Origin: Pelagicoccus mobilis
Lineage (GTDB): Bacteria; Verrucomicrobiota; Verrucomicrobiia; Opitutales; Opitutaceae
Assembly: GCF_016595505.1 (NCBI RefSeq)
Contig: NZ_JAENIL010000045.1
Span: 1-64,000, forward strand
Direction: 5' to 3'
Length of the DNA stretch: 64,000 nucleotides
This document shows positions 8,254 through 16,619 of the stretch, in pieces; the first letter of the stretch is position 1, and each line of letters opens with the position of its first letter. The notes under the pieces were generated by a model that searched no databases, was not told where the DNA came from, and saw only the letters and a program-made list of their open reading frames with translations. Made by a program: the position numbers and the translations under genes.

Positions 8254-9637
8254 TTTTGTAATAAGGGGACCAGTCGGTGTGCGGAGCTAGGAGGTCCGGC
8301 TGGCCGGGGAGCCAGGGCTCGGGGGTGACTTGGCCGTCGTCTTCCTGTTCGCGCATCCAGTCGGTGAGGTCTTGGCGGAGCGAGAGGAGGGTGTCGGCGT
8401 GGCGAGGATCGGCGGCGAGGTTATTAAGTTCGTTGGGATCGTTCTCGAGATCGTAGAGTTCCTCTCCAGGGCGCTGACGGAGACGATTGAGAATCAGTGC
8501 CGCATTGGGATCCTTTGCGGCGGCTTCTTCCCAGGACCAGTGGTAAGCTCCTGCTGTGTCTTTGCGATAGCGGGAGGAATGAGTGGAATGGATCCAGTCT
8601 GGCTGCAGGTTGCGGATATATTTCCAGCGATGAGTTCGGACCGAGCGAATCGGGTATACGTTGGCGCGACCGTCGTTGTCATGCGTGGTGAATATTTGGT
8701 CGCGGTGTATGGCGAAAGGGTTGGTGAACGTGTGTTTGAAGGAACGACCATCTAGCTCGTTGTTCGCTTTTGTGCCCGCGACATCGAGGAGGGTGGGGAT
8801 GAGGTCGATCCAGCTGACCATAGCTGAGCTACGAGTGGAGGCTTGCGTTTGTCCTGGCCAGCGGACGATGAGTGGGACCCGGATTCCTTCGTCGTAGAGA
8901 TTCCACTTGCCGAAGGGCCATTGGGCTCCGTGGTCGGACGAGAAGAGAGTGAAGAAATCTTTCCCCCAGCGTTTTTCGACGATGGAGAGGGTGTTTCCTA
9001 GGTCCTTGTCGGCACGGGTGACATCGGTATAGTACATCGCTCGGAAGAGTCTTGTATCCGGAGTGTCGATATGAAAGGGCGGGATCGTTACCTCTTCAGG
9101 TGAGTAGTCTTCGGGCTTCGGCCAAGGGACGTGAGGATCTTTGGTGCCGACGAAAAGAGCGATCGGAGTATCGGCTGGTTGCTCATCCAGCCAGGCTTCA
9201 ATCTCGGAGGGGGCGATGCTTTTGGTGTGATGATGAAATTGGTGGTCACCAATATCCTTGCCGTGGGCGACTTTTCCGAATGCAGCGGTTCGGTAGCCGA
9301 GTTTGTTCAGCTCAGGAATAAGAGAGGGAATGTGGTCGTGCTTGTAGGTGTGATTGGCTTCGGAACCGTTGTGAACGGGCGTGAGTCCCGTGAGCATCGC
9401 AGTACGACTGGGAGCGCAGGCAGGGGATATGATGAACGCTTGGTCAAAGACCAGGCCTTCGGCCGCGAGGCGATCCATGTGTGGGGTACGAACGTCTGTG
9501 GCACCGTAGCAACCGAGATCCCGGGCGGAGAGATCGTCGGAGAGGAAAATGAGGAGGTTCGGTTTTCCGTTGCTTGAGGCGGCGGAGAGAAGGATTAGGG
9601 ATGAGGTATGAAGAATGAAAAGTAGGATGTGCTTCAT
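8249..9637 (-). CDS. secreted S1 sulfatase
   Basis: About 462 residues; the start at 9637 (MKHILLFILH) gives a signal peptide. The alkaline-phosphatase-like sulfatase fold is shown by PNLLIFLSDDLSARDLGCYG (metal-binding DD), and SPACAPSRTAMLTG places the formylglycine precursor at about Cys74 (CxPSR). Further marks are GYRTAAFGKVAHGKD, DPHVPWPKPEDY and FSSDHGAQWPFGKW. It hydrolyses sulfate esters from glycans in the periplasm or outside after cysteine oxidation; no maturase gene is in the window. The C-terminal GEELYDLENDPNELNNLA is typical. It lies between GH43 genes. It ends KR-stop with the TAG inside a GGTAGGGC repeat. Confidence 0.93.
   Translation of the reverse strand: MKHILLFILHTSSLILLSAASSNGKPNLLIFLSDDLSARDLGCYGATDVRTPHMDRLAAEGLVFDQAFIISPACAPSRTAMLTGLTPVHNGSEANHTYKHDHIPSLIPELNKLGYRTAAFGKVAHGKDIGDHQFHHHTKSIAPSEIEAWLDEQPADTPIALFVGTKDPHVPWPKPEDYSPEEVTIPPFHIDTPDTRLFRAMYYTDVTRADKDLGNTLSIVEKRWGKDFFTLFSSDHGAQWPFGKWNLYDEGIRVPLIVRWPGQTQASTRSSAMVSWIDLIPTLLDVAGTKANNELDGRSFKHTFTNPFAIHRDQIFTTHDNDGRANVYPIRSVRTHRWKYIRNLQPDWIHSTHSSRYRKDTAGAYHWSWEEAAAKDPNAALILNRLRQRPGEELYDLENDPNELNNLAADPRHADTLLSLRQDLTDWMREQEDDGQVTPEPWLPGQPDLLAPHTDWSPYYKR
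9587..9621 (-). repeat. heptanucleotide array in signal-peptide codons
   Basis: Five 7-nt units on the minus strand (TTTTCAT, TCTTCAT, ACCTCAT, CCCTAAT, CCTTCTC) inside the sulfatase signal peptide. Confidence 0.75.
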
Positions 9638-9655
9638 AGGGTGGGGGAATTGAAA

Positions 9656-9715
9656 GTGGGAAGCGACCTTGTGTCGCGAATCGCTGTTTGATCGCGGCAC
9701 AAGGCCGCTTCCCAC
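9656..9715. repeat. long inverted repeat (paired GTGGGAAGCG hairpins)
   Basis: Arms 9656-9679 and 9692-9715 pair over 24 bases with two mismatches around a 12-base loop. Each arm folds alone: GCGAC-CTTGT-GTCGC on the left, GCGGC-CTTGT-GCCGC on the other strand on the right. Confidence 0.8.
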
Positions 9716-9734
9716 CTTTTGGTATTTGAGGTAA

Positions 9735-10802
9735 CTAAAATTGCTGTACTTCTTCCGGGCCGGGGGATGCGTAGTTGGGATCTTTCGCATTCACGAAGAC
9801 GTCGCCGTTTCGTTCTTCGATTTCGAGGGGGACGATCGTGGTGCCAAATGGATTTATGGTGTAAGCGGTATCCGTAAGATCCATACTCGCTGCTTGCTCG
9901 GCGGGAACGGTTGGTTTGTTCGCGTTGTAGAATGCGGTGCACCACCAGCGTCCTTTTTTGTCTTGGAAAGGTGTACCGTGTCCGAGGAAGCGTCCGGCGA
10001 AGCGGCGTTCACCGTAGGGTCCGTGAAGTGAGTCGGCGGTGGCGTAGTAGAGGTTGTAGGTGCCATGTCGCATGGTGTCGGTTGACCAGGCAGTGCCGAA
10101 CCAGACGTACTTCTCTCCGACTTTGATGATGTAGGAGCCCTCGTGACCCATCTTGCGGTCGGATGGAGCGTAGCGTTTTTTCTCTCCAGCGAAGCTTGAG
10201 AAGTCGGGGCTCATCTCCTGGAGATCGAGCACTCCCCAGACGAGCCAGGGTTTGCCATCTTCGAAGTAGAAGGCGGGGTCGTGGTGTTTGCCGAAGTTTT
10301 TGCCCATGAGCTCGGTCCAGGGACCTTTGAGCTCGGGTGAGTCGTTGACCATGATGTTGGCGACTCCAGCGTTAGTGGTATGGGTGATGACCCAGCGGTC
10401 GTTGAACTTGTAGAATTCGGGCGCCCAAACGAGAGTCTCGGGAACGTTGTGGCGTCCGCCGTGTTTTTCGGGGAGCCAGCTTGAGTCAGTCATCGCCCAG
10501 AGTCGATCGAGCTTCTCCCATGTAATGAGATTCTTGCTACGCCAGGCGGGAATGCCGATGACGCCGTCTTCCTCGGTTTTGAGTGTGGTGCCGGTGAGGT
10601 AGTAGTAGCCGTCGTCGTTCAGGTAGATGTAAGGATCGCGTATCCAGTGATCGTGGATGTGGACGGCTCGGTCGTGGGCGTTGATCGCTTGGCGAAGTTC
10701 TTTTTTGGGAAGGAGGGGTCGCTCGGAGGGATCTGCGGTCAGTGTGGAATGTGCAGTGGTGAGTGTGGATATGAGAAAGAGGATGGTGAGTAGCTTTTTC
10801 AT
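9735..10802 (-). CDS. secreted GH43-like glycosidase
   Basis: About 355 residues; start at 10802 (MKKLLTILF) with a signal peptide ending near AHSTLTA. The GH43 five-bladed propeller is indicated by HDHWIRDPYIYLNDDGYYYLTGTT (Asp in RDPY as likely catalytic base), AWRSKNLITWEKL, LVWAPEFYKFNDRWVITHTT, KMGHEGSYIIKVGEKYVWFGTAW and FLGHGTPFQDKKGRWW. It is a close paralogue of the next gene (shared WIRDPYI, DRKIGHEG, GRFLGHGTPFQDK), a local duplication. Substrate unknown; probably removes a terminal sugar from the same polymer as its neighbours. A heptanucleotide array lies in its signal peptide codons. Confidence 0.85.
   Translation of the reverse strand: MKKLLTILFLISTLTTAHSTLTADPSERPLLPKKELRQAINAHDRAVHIHDHWIRDPYIYLNDDGYYYLTGTTLKTEEDGVIGIPAWRSKNLITWEKLDRLWAMTDSSWLPEKHGGRHNVPETLVWAPEFYKFNDRWVITHTTNAGVANIMVNDSPELKGPWTELMGKNFGKHHDPAFYFEDGKPWLVWGVLDLQEMSPDFSSFAGEKKRYAPSDRKMGHEGSYIIKVGEKYVWFGTAWSTDTMRHGTYNLYYATADSLHGPYGERRFAGRFLGHGTPFQDKKGRWWCTAFYNANKPTVPAEQAASMDLTDTAYTINPFGTTIVPLEIEERNGDVFVNAKDPNYASPGPEEVQQF
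10741..10768 (-). repeat. heptanucleotide array in signal-peptide codons
   Basis: Four 7-nt units on the minus strand (CCACACT, CACCACT, GCACATT, CCACACT) in the C-terminal part of the GH43 signal peptide. Confidence 0.7.
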
Positions 10803-10828
10803 GGTTGTGGTGTTATCAGGTTGTAGGC

Positions 10829-10854
10829 GGCGGTCTGAGCCAGACCGCCCTACC
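10829..10854 (-). repeat. GGTAGGGCGG hairpin carrying a stop codon
   Basis: Perfect 9-bp stem GGCGGTCTG (10829-10837) / CAGACCGCC (10841-10849) with loop AGC, followed by the GGTAG foot (minus strand) whose TAG ends the GH43 gene at 10850. Nearly identical to 44739-44764. Confidence 0.85.
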
Positions 10855-11971
10855 AGATTTGGGCTTCGTCGGGGCCGGGGGTGGCGTAGCGTGGGTCTTT
10901 GGCTCGGATGTACGGTTCGCCGTTTTCTAGGATCTTGACTTCGAGTGGGACGAGGGTGACGCCTTGCTCGTTGATGGTTTGGGCATTCTCGCCAAGATCG
11001 CGCGTCTGTATGTTTTCGTCTGATACGGGCGGTACGTTCGCATTGAAGAAAGCGGTACACCACCAACGGCCTTGCTTGTCCTGGAAGGGCGTGCCATGGC
11101 CGAGGAAGCGTCCGGCGAACTGGCGTTGACCGTAGGGACCCATCGGGTGGTCGGCGGTGCAGTAGTAGAGATTGTAGCTACCTTTGCGAAGCTGGTCGGT
11201 GGACCAGGCGGTGCCGAAGTGGACGTACTTGTCGCCGATCTTGCGGAGGGTCGCGCCTTCGTGGCCGATCTTGCGGTCAGAGGGATCGATGCGGATAGGG
11301 GCCTTGGCAAAACCGGTGAAGTCGGGCTTGAGGGGGGCGATCCATGTGTTGCCCCAGAGAAGATAGATTGTGCCGTCATCGTCTTGAAAAAGGGAGGGAT
11401 CGTGTCGGCCTTTCATGTTCTCCTTCATCGGGTGGGCGAAGGGGCCTTGGAAATCGGGGCCGGTTGGAATAGCGAGGTTTGCTCCGGCTCGGACGGGGAG
11501 TGGGCTTGTATGCACCACGATCCACTGGTCGTTTAGATAGTGGACTTCGGGTGCCCAGAGTCGCCATTTGTCTTCAGGGACAGCGGAGAATACTTCGGGG
11601 GCGGCTTCGGCCCAGTAGCCGTCGCGGAGGGTGAATTCGATGTCTTGTTCTGCCCAATCGAGTAGATTTTCGGACTTCCAGACACGGACTCGGGTACCGA
11701 CTATTGCGGGGGTTGTGGTTCCGGTTATCTTTGAATAATCGAGGCCGGAGTTGTAACGATCTTCTGGCCAGCGAGGATCGTTGCGATCGGCTGTGGTACC
11801 GGTGAGGTAGTAGTCACCGTCGGGGCCGAATGTGATGTAAGGATCACGTATCCAGATGTCTAGGACGTTGATTGCGGTGTCGTGGGATTCGAGGGCTAGT
11901 TCGTTGGGGGTCTTGTTGGAGCTGCATGACATGAGTAGGGTGGTTAAGATTAGGGGTAGTGTTTTTTTCAT
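10850..11971 (-). CDS. GH43-like glycosidase lipoprotein
   Basis: A 373-residue protein with a lipoprotein signal: MKKTLPLILTTLLMSC, lipobox LLMSC with Cys16. The rest is the GH43 propeller also seen in the neighbouring paralogue: LDIWIRDPYITFGPDGDYYLTGTT, LWAPEVHYLNDQWIVVHTS, DRKIGHEGATLRKIGDKYVHFGTAW, GRFLGHGTPFQDKQGRWW. The lipid anchor places it on a membrane face, whereas the paralogue appears to be freely secreted. It probably trims side groups of the polymer before uptake; specificity is not readable. It ends IW-stop within a GGTAGGGC hairpin repeat. Confidence 0.86.
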   Translation of the reverse strand: MKKTLPLILTTLLMSCSSNKTPNELALESHDTAINVLDIWIRDPYITFGPDGDYYLTGTTADRNDPRWPEDRYNSGLDYSKITGTTTPAIVGTRVRVWKSENLLDWAEQDIEFTLRDGYWAEAAPEVFSAVPEDKWRLWAPEVHYLNDQWIVVHTSPLPVRAGANLAIPTGPDFQGPFAHPMKENMKGRHDPSLFQDDDGTIYLLWGNTWIAPLKPDFTGFAKAPIRIDPSDRKIGHEGATLRKIGDKYVHFGTAWSTDQLRKGSYNLYYCTADHPMGPYGQRQFAGRFLGHGTPFQDKQGRWWCTAFFNANVPPVSDENIQTRDLGENAQTINEQGVTLVPLEVKILENGEPYIRAKDPRYATPGPDEAQIW

Positions 11972-12023
11972 GAGAGTATTAATGATGAACTAGGGTGTGT
12001 CAGATAGATCGGTTTGCATGTGT

Positions 12024-12049
12024 GGCCGCTGGGGACAGCGGCCGCTACC
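12024..12049 (-). repeat. GGTAGCGGCC hairpin carrying a stop codon
   Basis: Perfect 8-bp stem GGCCGCTG (12024-12031) / CAGCGGCC (12036-12043), loop GGGA, with a GGTAG foot on the minus strand that supplies the TAG stop of the gene at 12045. Confidence 0.85.
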
Positions 12050-13814
12050 TTGAGATACGGAGGAAGTAGTTTGGTTGTTGGTTGCTGAGGTGTTGGAAGG
12101 GGATGGCGATTGGTTCGTCGTTGCCTATGAGTGGTTGGGAGAATTCGTCCCAAGCTTCGAGGTCGGTTGATTGGTGGAGCGTGTAGTGTTCGTGGCGTTT
12201 GCCTTGGAAATTAAAGGATCCTTGAGGTGAATCAAAAGTGGGGAGAGGGAGTTCGCTCGAGGAGGGGAGATTGGTCGTGAAGGCGATATTTGAAGTTGTG
12301 TTGGAATCGATAGTGAAGAAGTCGCCCCGGTTCTCTTCGGTGACGGGTGTGCCGTTTACGATGAGGTTTTCGAAGGTGACGTTCTCGATCCGAAATCCCT
12401 CGTCGCCTCGGATGAGGCTCTTGGATGGGTTCTGTTGGCTGCGATTGTAGTTGTAGGTGTACTGGGAGCCGGTGATGACTACGTCTTTGAATACGATCTC
12501 GGAGATGCCACCGGCAGTGTCGGTCTTGGATTGGTCCTCGTTTCGTTTGAGGTTGGTTATGGCGGACACGTTTCCGTCGATACGGACGTTTTCGAAGCGT
12601 ATCCGTTTACTGGTTGCGTTGTAGGGAAGCTGGGAGGCGATAAGTCCGTTGTTGTTACCGATGCCATTCCACTCTGGGTAGATGATGTGGCAATCCTTCA
12701 TCAGGAAGTCTTGCGTATCGTAGGGATTCTCCACCGAGCCCCATCCACAGGTCACAACCGCTCCGTTGAAGCTTTGCCAAATGACGGTGTCGGTAACGAC
12801 GAGATTGCGACCCGCGACGTAGAATGCATCGTCAGTGGGACGTGTAAAACAGTGATCGACTGTTCCACCCCACGGGCGAAAGCCGTCGCTATTGTAGTGC
12901 CAGCCCCATACCTTTGCGTTTCGGATAGTGGGCGAGAAGCCTGGCACGATGCCGTGCTTGTTGTTGTCCATGGCGTAGATGCCGTCGATGACGATGTCGT
13001 CGCCGCCCGCTTCGATCAGGGCGGATATCGGCTGGCCCGGTTCCCATGGGTACTCGCGACCGGATATGGCGCCGCGTCCGAAGATCTTCGCCCGGTCCGC
13101 TCGTCCGTGAGCCATCATCTTACCTGTGATGAAACATCCGCCCGCCATGTAGATTTGCATGTCCGGCTTTAGCTGCAGGTTTCCTTCTTCGAATTGATCG
13201 AGGAAGTTGTGAAAACCTGGTTCGAAGTAAGTGAGAGTTGCGGCTTCCACATCCGCTTGAGTTGTGTTGGGGCCGAAGACGTGTACGCCGGGAGCGTTCT
13301 TGTCGGGGATCTCTGTTTCAAGATTGTCGGCGAACACCATGAGAGCGTGAGTGATGAGTCCATCGGCGGCCTTCAAGTTGTCGGCTGTCTTGAAATTCAC
13401 GGATACATAGCGGGACTGGGGAAGCTGAAAGCGGACGGTTTTGCCGTCTTCGGAAAGGGTCGGAACGATGTTGTATCCGGAGGGGAAGATTTCGACTTCA
13501 GGAGCGCTTTCGCCGTAGATCTTGTCGACCTCGATTGTTATCGGTTCGGCGAAGTCGCTAGAGAACGGAGCCCAGGAGAAGGTACGATCGCGGAAGATAT
13601 CAGGGCCGCCTCCAGGTTCGGTCCATGCGGTCGACATCAATGTCTCGACTGGATAGGTCTGGCCATTGGCAATCACCCTGACCGTGTAGCGATCTGAGAG
13701 AACGGCTTCACCTGGCTCAGTGGGCCAATCGTAGATGACGACTTCGGTGCAGGTAGCCGCTGTTGAAGCGAGCAAGGCAAAGGCAGTAAGTAAATTGCGG
13801 ATGCGGGGAACCAT
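12045..13814 (-). CDS. secreted GH49/GH28-clan beta-helix glycoside hydrolase
   Basis: About 589 residues, start chosen at 13814 (MVPRIRNLLTAFALL) for its signal peptide. Like the gene at 1196-3355 it has an N-terminal beta-sandwich, then a parallel beta-helix with NSDGFRPWGG, TRPTDDAFYVAGRN and FNGAVVTCGWGSVEN, matching the conserved acidic region of GH49/GH28 (clan GH-N). The C-terminal 55 residues (HYTLHQSTDLEAWDEF to NYFLRISR) form a small beta-domain often seen on secreted proteins of this phylum. It probably cleaves the main chain or releases a sugar outside the cell. It is divergent from the GH5-like gene, sharing a 119-bp promoter region. Confidence 0.78.
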   Translation of the reverse strand: MVPRIRNLLTAFALLASTAATCTEVVIYDWPTEPGEAVLSDRYTVRVIANGQTYPVETLMSTAWTEPGGGPDIFRDRTFSWAPFSSDFAEPITIEVDKIYGESAPEVEIFPSGYNIVPTLSEDGKTVRFQLPQSRYVSVNFKTADNLKAADGLITHALMVFADNLETEIPDKNAPGVHVFGPNTTQADVEAATLTYFEPGFHNFLDQFEEGNLQLKPDMQIYMAGGCFITGKMMAHGRADRAKIFGRGAISGREYPWEPGQPISALIEAGGDDIVIDGIYAMDNNKHGIVPGFSPTIRNAKVWGWHYNSDGFRPWGGTVDHCFTRPTDDAFYVAGRNLVVTDTVIWQSFNGAVVTCGWGSVENPYDTQDFLMKDCHIIYPEWNGIGNNNGLIASQLPYNATSKRIRFENVRIDGNVSAITNLKRNEDQSKTDTAGGISEIVFKDVVITGSQYTYNYNRSQQNPSKSLIRGDEGFRIENVTFENLIVNGTPVTEENRGDFFTIDSNTTSNIAFTTNLPSSSELPLPTFDSPQGSFNFQGKRHEHYTLHQSTDLEAWDEFSQPLIGNDEPIAIPFQHLSNQQPNYFLRISR

Positions 13815-13933
13815 GGGGTGCGATTCTTGGAGATTGAATCGAAACGATAGCCACGCCATGCTAAGTAGCAATTATGAGACTTATGTTTGATGCGTAACTG
13901 TTAAGTTGTTTCAAAATAGAAAGTGAACCTGTT
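13815..13933. promoter_or_regulatory. divergent promoter region with palindrome
   Basis: The space between two divergent hydrolase genes holds CGATTC-N9-GAATCG (13821-13841) just upstream of the minus-strand start, and TGTTTCAAAATAGAAAGT (13907-13924), which resembles the operator candidate of the 43-55 kb genes at 12 of 18 positions by eye. No clear -35/-10 could be fixed. Confidence 0.35.
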
Positions 13934-15169
13934 ATGAGTAGTCTGATGTGCGTGAAACCCTTAATTTGCTACCCCTTGAATAGGACCGGGAACCTTCGAG
14001 TGCTGATTTGCTTGAGCGTATTTTTCTTGGCGAGCTTCGCTTCTGCACGAGATTACGATACTCCCATCGAAGGCCGTTGGTCTGTGGAAAAGATCAATGC
14101 CTGGTACGACGAGTTACCTTGGCTCGTTGGCTGTAATTATTATCCGGCTACAGCGATCAACCAGATCGAGATGTGGCAGGCGGAGAGCTGGGCTCCTGAG
14201 CGGATCAAGTTGGAGCTCGATTGGGCAGCGGAGATTGGAATGAACACGATGCGTGTCTATCTGCACGATTTGGTGTGGGCTGATGACGAGCAGGGCTTGT
14301 ACGCTCGGATGGATGAATTTCTCGATATCTGCCAGAGGCGTGGGATTCGGCCGTTTTTCGTTTTCTTCGATGACTGCCATCGCCCGACTGCCAAGCTGGG
14401 TCCTCAACCGCTGCCGGTGAAGGCGTATCATAATTCTGGTTGGCTCAACTCCCCGGTACGCGAACTCGCCGAACGTTATTCGTGGGGAAAAGCGACGGAT
14501 ACGGAGGTTGCTTGGTTGAAAGGTTATGTGCAGCGGACAATGGAGCGTTTTCGAGATGATGAGCGCGTGCTCATGTGGGAACTCTACAACGAGCCAGGTC
14601 GTGGGCAGGGCCTGAATGGTGATATGCAATCCACGGCGGTAAAAGGTGCATTCGGAGATCAGTCGAAGAACCTTGTCTATGATTCTTGGCTATGGGCTCG
14701 CGAGGTAAATCCGTCGCAGCCAGTTGTATCCAATACAGCAGGATCGGTGGGAAAGAAGAACATCTCGATTAATCGAATAAACTCGGACCTGCACTCGATC
14801 CATTCCTATCGCGATGTTGAGGGAACGAAAAAGGTGATCGCTCCCTACTTGGAAGACGGGCGTCCGATCTTTGTGACTGAGTGGTTGAATCGGTACGGTG
14901 GCAGTATTCCTCAGTCTATGTTGCCGTACTTCAAGGAGAACAAATACGCTGCGATCAACTGGGGATTTGTTTCTGGTAAGACGCAAACGACTTTCCACTG
15001 GAAGAGTCGTCAGGGACGAAACGTGGAGAAAGAGCTAGCGGAAGGAAACGTCGTCAAACCAGGAGAATCCTTTCCAGAACCAGAGGTGTGGTTCCACGAT
15101 CTTCTGCGAATGGACGGAACGCCTTACAAGGCGGAAGAGATCGAGGTGTTTAAGGAGTTGTTGAAATAG
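13934..15169 (+). CDS. secreted GH5-like (clan GH-A) glycoside hydrolase
   Basis: A 411-residue protein with a signal peptide whose core is VLICLSVFFLASFASA. A TIM-barrel of clan GH-A follows: LVGCNYYPATAINQIEMW, MNTMRVYLHDLVW, RPFFVFFDDCHRP, then WELYNEPG with the likely acid/base Glu at about residue 220, and IFVTEWLNR with the likely nucleophile Glu at about 316. It hydrolyses beta-linked glycans in GH5-type relatives; substrate unknown. A paralogue without a signal peptide is at 25782-26822, suggesting the same linkage is cut both outside and inside the cell. The sulfatase gene follows 62 bases downstream on the same strand. Confidence 0.85.
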   Translation: MSSLMCVKPLICYPLNRTGNLRVLICLSVFFLASFASARDYDTPIEGRWSVEKINAWYDELPWLVGCNYYPATAINQIEMWQAESWAPERIKLELDWAAEIGMNTMRVYLHDLVWADDEQGLYARMDEFLDICQRRGIRPFFVFFDDCHRPTAKLGPQPLPVKAYHNSGWLNSPVRELAERYSWGKATDTEVAWLKGYVQRTMERFRDDERVLMWELYNEPGRGQGLNGDMQSTAVKGAFGDQSKNLVYDSWLWAREVNPSQPVVSNTAGSVGKKNISINRINSDLHSIHSYRDVEGTKKVIAPYLEDGRPIFVTEWLNRYGGSIPQSMLPYFKENKYAAINWGFVSGKTQTTFHWKSRQGRNVEKELAEGNVVKPGESFPEPEVWFHDLLRMDGTPYKAEEIEVFKELLK

Positions 15170-15176
15170 ATTGTTG

Positions 15177-15206
15177 ACCACAGATAACACTGATATTCAC
15201 AGATGA
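15177..15206. repeat. ACCACAGAT-type dispersed repeat
   Basis: Three periodic segments: ACCACAGATAACAC, TGATATTCACAGATGATG. A related degenerate sequence (ACACAGATATCACAGATT) lies near 32920-32940. Both are intergenic. Confidence 0.4.
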
Positions 15207-15231
15207 TGAAAACGGGGATTTCGGTATAGGA

Positions 15232-16587
15232 ATGAGAACTACGTTATTTGGTACCCTTGTTAGTTTGTGCTTTTCGGCTCTGTTGGTGGCACAGCAGACC
15301 CAACCTAACATCATTCTCATCTACGTTGATGATATGGGAGTGGGGGACGCCTCCTACACGGGTGGTACGGTGCAGGCGACTCCGAATATCGATCGGATGG
15401 CTGCAGGAGGGCGTGTCTATGAGCAGTTCTACACCGCGTCTCCTGTTTGCTCTCCATCGCGGGTGGCGGTGACCACTGGAATGTATCCGCTGCGGTGGGA
15501 CATCAATACTTTCTTAAGCAGCAGAAAACACAATCGCTTGTGTGATCAAAGCGACTATTTGTCGACTGAGGCACCCACCATCGCGAAAACTTTGCAAACG
15601 GTTGGCTACAAGACGGGACACTTTGGGAAGTGGCACATGGGGGGAGGGCGTGATGTAGAAGCGCCTTCCATCGGCGAGTATGGATTCGATGAATACGTTT
15701 CGACCTGGGAAAGCCCGAATCCTGATCCCGCGCTCACTTCCACGAATTGGATTTGGGGACCGGACGATACTGTCAAGCGATGGGATCGCACCTCATATTT
15801 CGTGGATCGTACTCTCGCGTTCTTGAAGAAGAACAAAGGGACTCCTTGCTACGTGAATCTTTGGCCGGACGACCCTCATAGCCCTTGGGTCTCAGGACCT
15901 GCCGAGCTCGATGACAAGAAGAAAGGCTATTTCGACTTGGCGAATCTGAAACCAGTACTCGAGGACCTCGACGTACAGATTGGACGTTTGCTGCATGGAC
16001 TCCGTGTGCTTGGATTAGAGGCGAACACGCTGGTGCTCTTTACCAGCGATAACGGACCTGCTCCTTCGTTTGAGCGTATCCGGACCAATGGACTGCGCGG
16101 CGTCAAAAACAGTCTTTACGAAGGTGGAATCAGCATGCCCTTTATCGCGTACTGGCCGGGGCGAATTGCTGCCGGTGGAGTGGATACGGATTCGATTGTG
16201 AGCGCGATCGACCTGTTTCCGACGCTGAGTCGTTTGGGCGGAGCTGAGTTGCCGCCTGAGGTTCGATTCGACGGAGAGGATTTCGGAAAGAGTCTGTTGT
16301 CTGGGGAAACCCACAAGCGTCAGGAAAAATTGTTCTGGGAGTACGGTCGTCGTAACCCAAGATTCAGTATTCCGAAGCTCGAGGATGAGCGAAGCCCAGT
16401 GCTCGCGGTTCGCGATGGCGACTGGAAGTGCTTCTCCTCCTTTGACGGAACTGAGCTTGAGCTCTACAATCTTTCGACCGATCCAAACGAGACGACGAAC
16501 TTAGCGAAAGAGAACCGAGAGCTCGCGGAACGCCTTCAAAAAGAGATGCTCAACTGGTTTGAGCAGAATAATGAATCGGAGATTTGA
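15232..16587 (+). CDS. secreted S1 sulfatase
   Basis: A 451-residue sulfatase with a signal peptide (MRTTLFGTLVSLCFSALLVA). NIILIYVDDMGVGDASYTGG carries the metal-binding DD, and SPVCSPSRVAVTTG gives the formylglycine cysteine at about residue 73. GYKTGHFGKWHMGGG and LFTSDNGPAPSF are the further conserved metal and substrate regions. The form is that of arylsulfatase-type S1 enzymes with a short C-terminal domain (LELYNLSTDPNETTNLA). It likely desulfates the glycan in the periplasm or outside. It follows the secreted GH5-like gene and converges with the AraC regulator gene, 32 bases apart, with no clear terminator. Confidence 0.93.
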   Translation: MRTTLFGTLVSLCFSALLVAQQTQPNIILIYVDDMGVGDASYTGGTVQATPNIDRMAAGGRVYEQFYTASPVCSPSRVAVTTGMYPLRWDINTFLSSRKHNRLCDQSDYLSTEAPTIAKTLQTVGYKTGHFGKWHMGGGRDVEAPSIGEYGFDEYVSTWESPNPDPALTSTNWIWGPDDTVKRWDRTSYFVDRTLAFLKKNKGTPCYVNLWPDDPHSPWVSGPAELDDKKKGYFDLANLKPVLEDLDVQIGRLLHGLRVLGLEANTLVLFTSDNGPAPSFERIRTNGLRGVKNSLYEGGISMPFIAYWPGRIAAGGVDTDSIVSAIDLFPTLSRLGGAELPPEVRFDGEDFGKSLLSGETHKRQEKLFWEYGRRNPRFSIPKLEDERSPVLAVRDGDWKCFSSFDGTELELYNLSTDPNETTNLAKENRELAERLQKEMLNWFEQNNESEI

Positions 16588-16619
16588 GTTGTTTGTGAAT
16601 GATCAACACTAGGGGGAGT

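Noticed and set aside
9735-11971. GH117 assignment for the two paralogous propeller proteins
   Set aside because: The pattern around the first blade (WIRDPYI) fits GH43 better, and I could not see the characteristic GH117 N-terminal region.
12435-13172. 245-codon plus-strand frame opposite the beta-helix hydrolase
   Set aside because: Antisense to a supported gene, with no domain or signal; composition follows the other strand.
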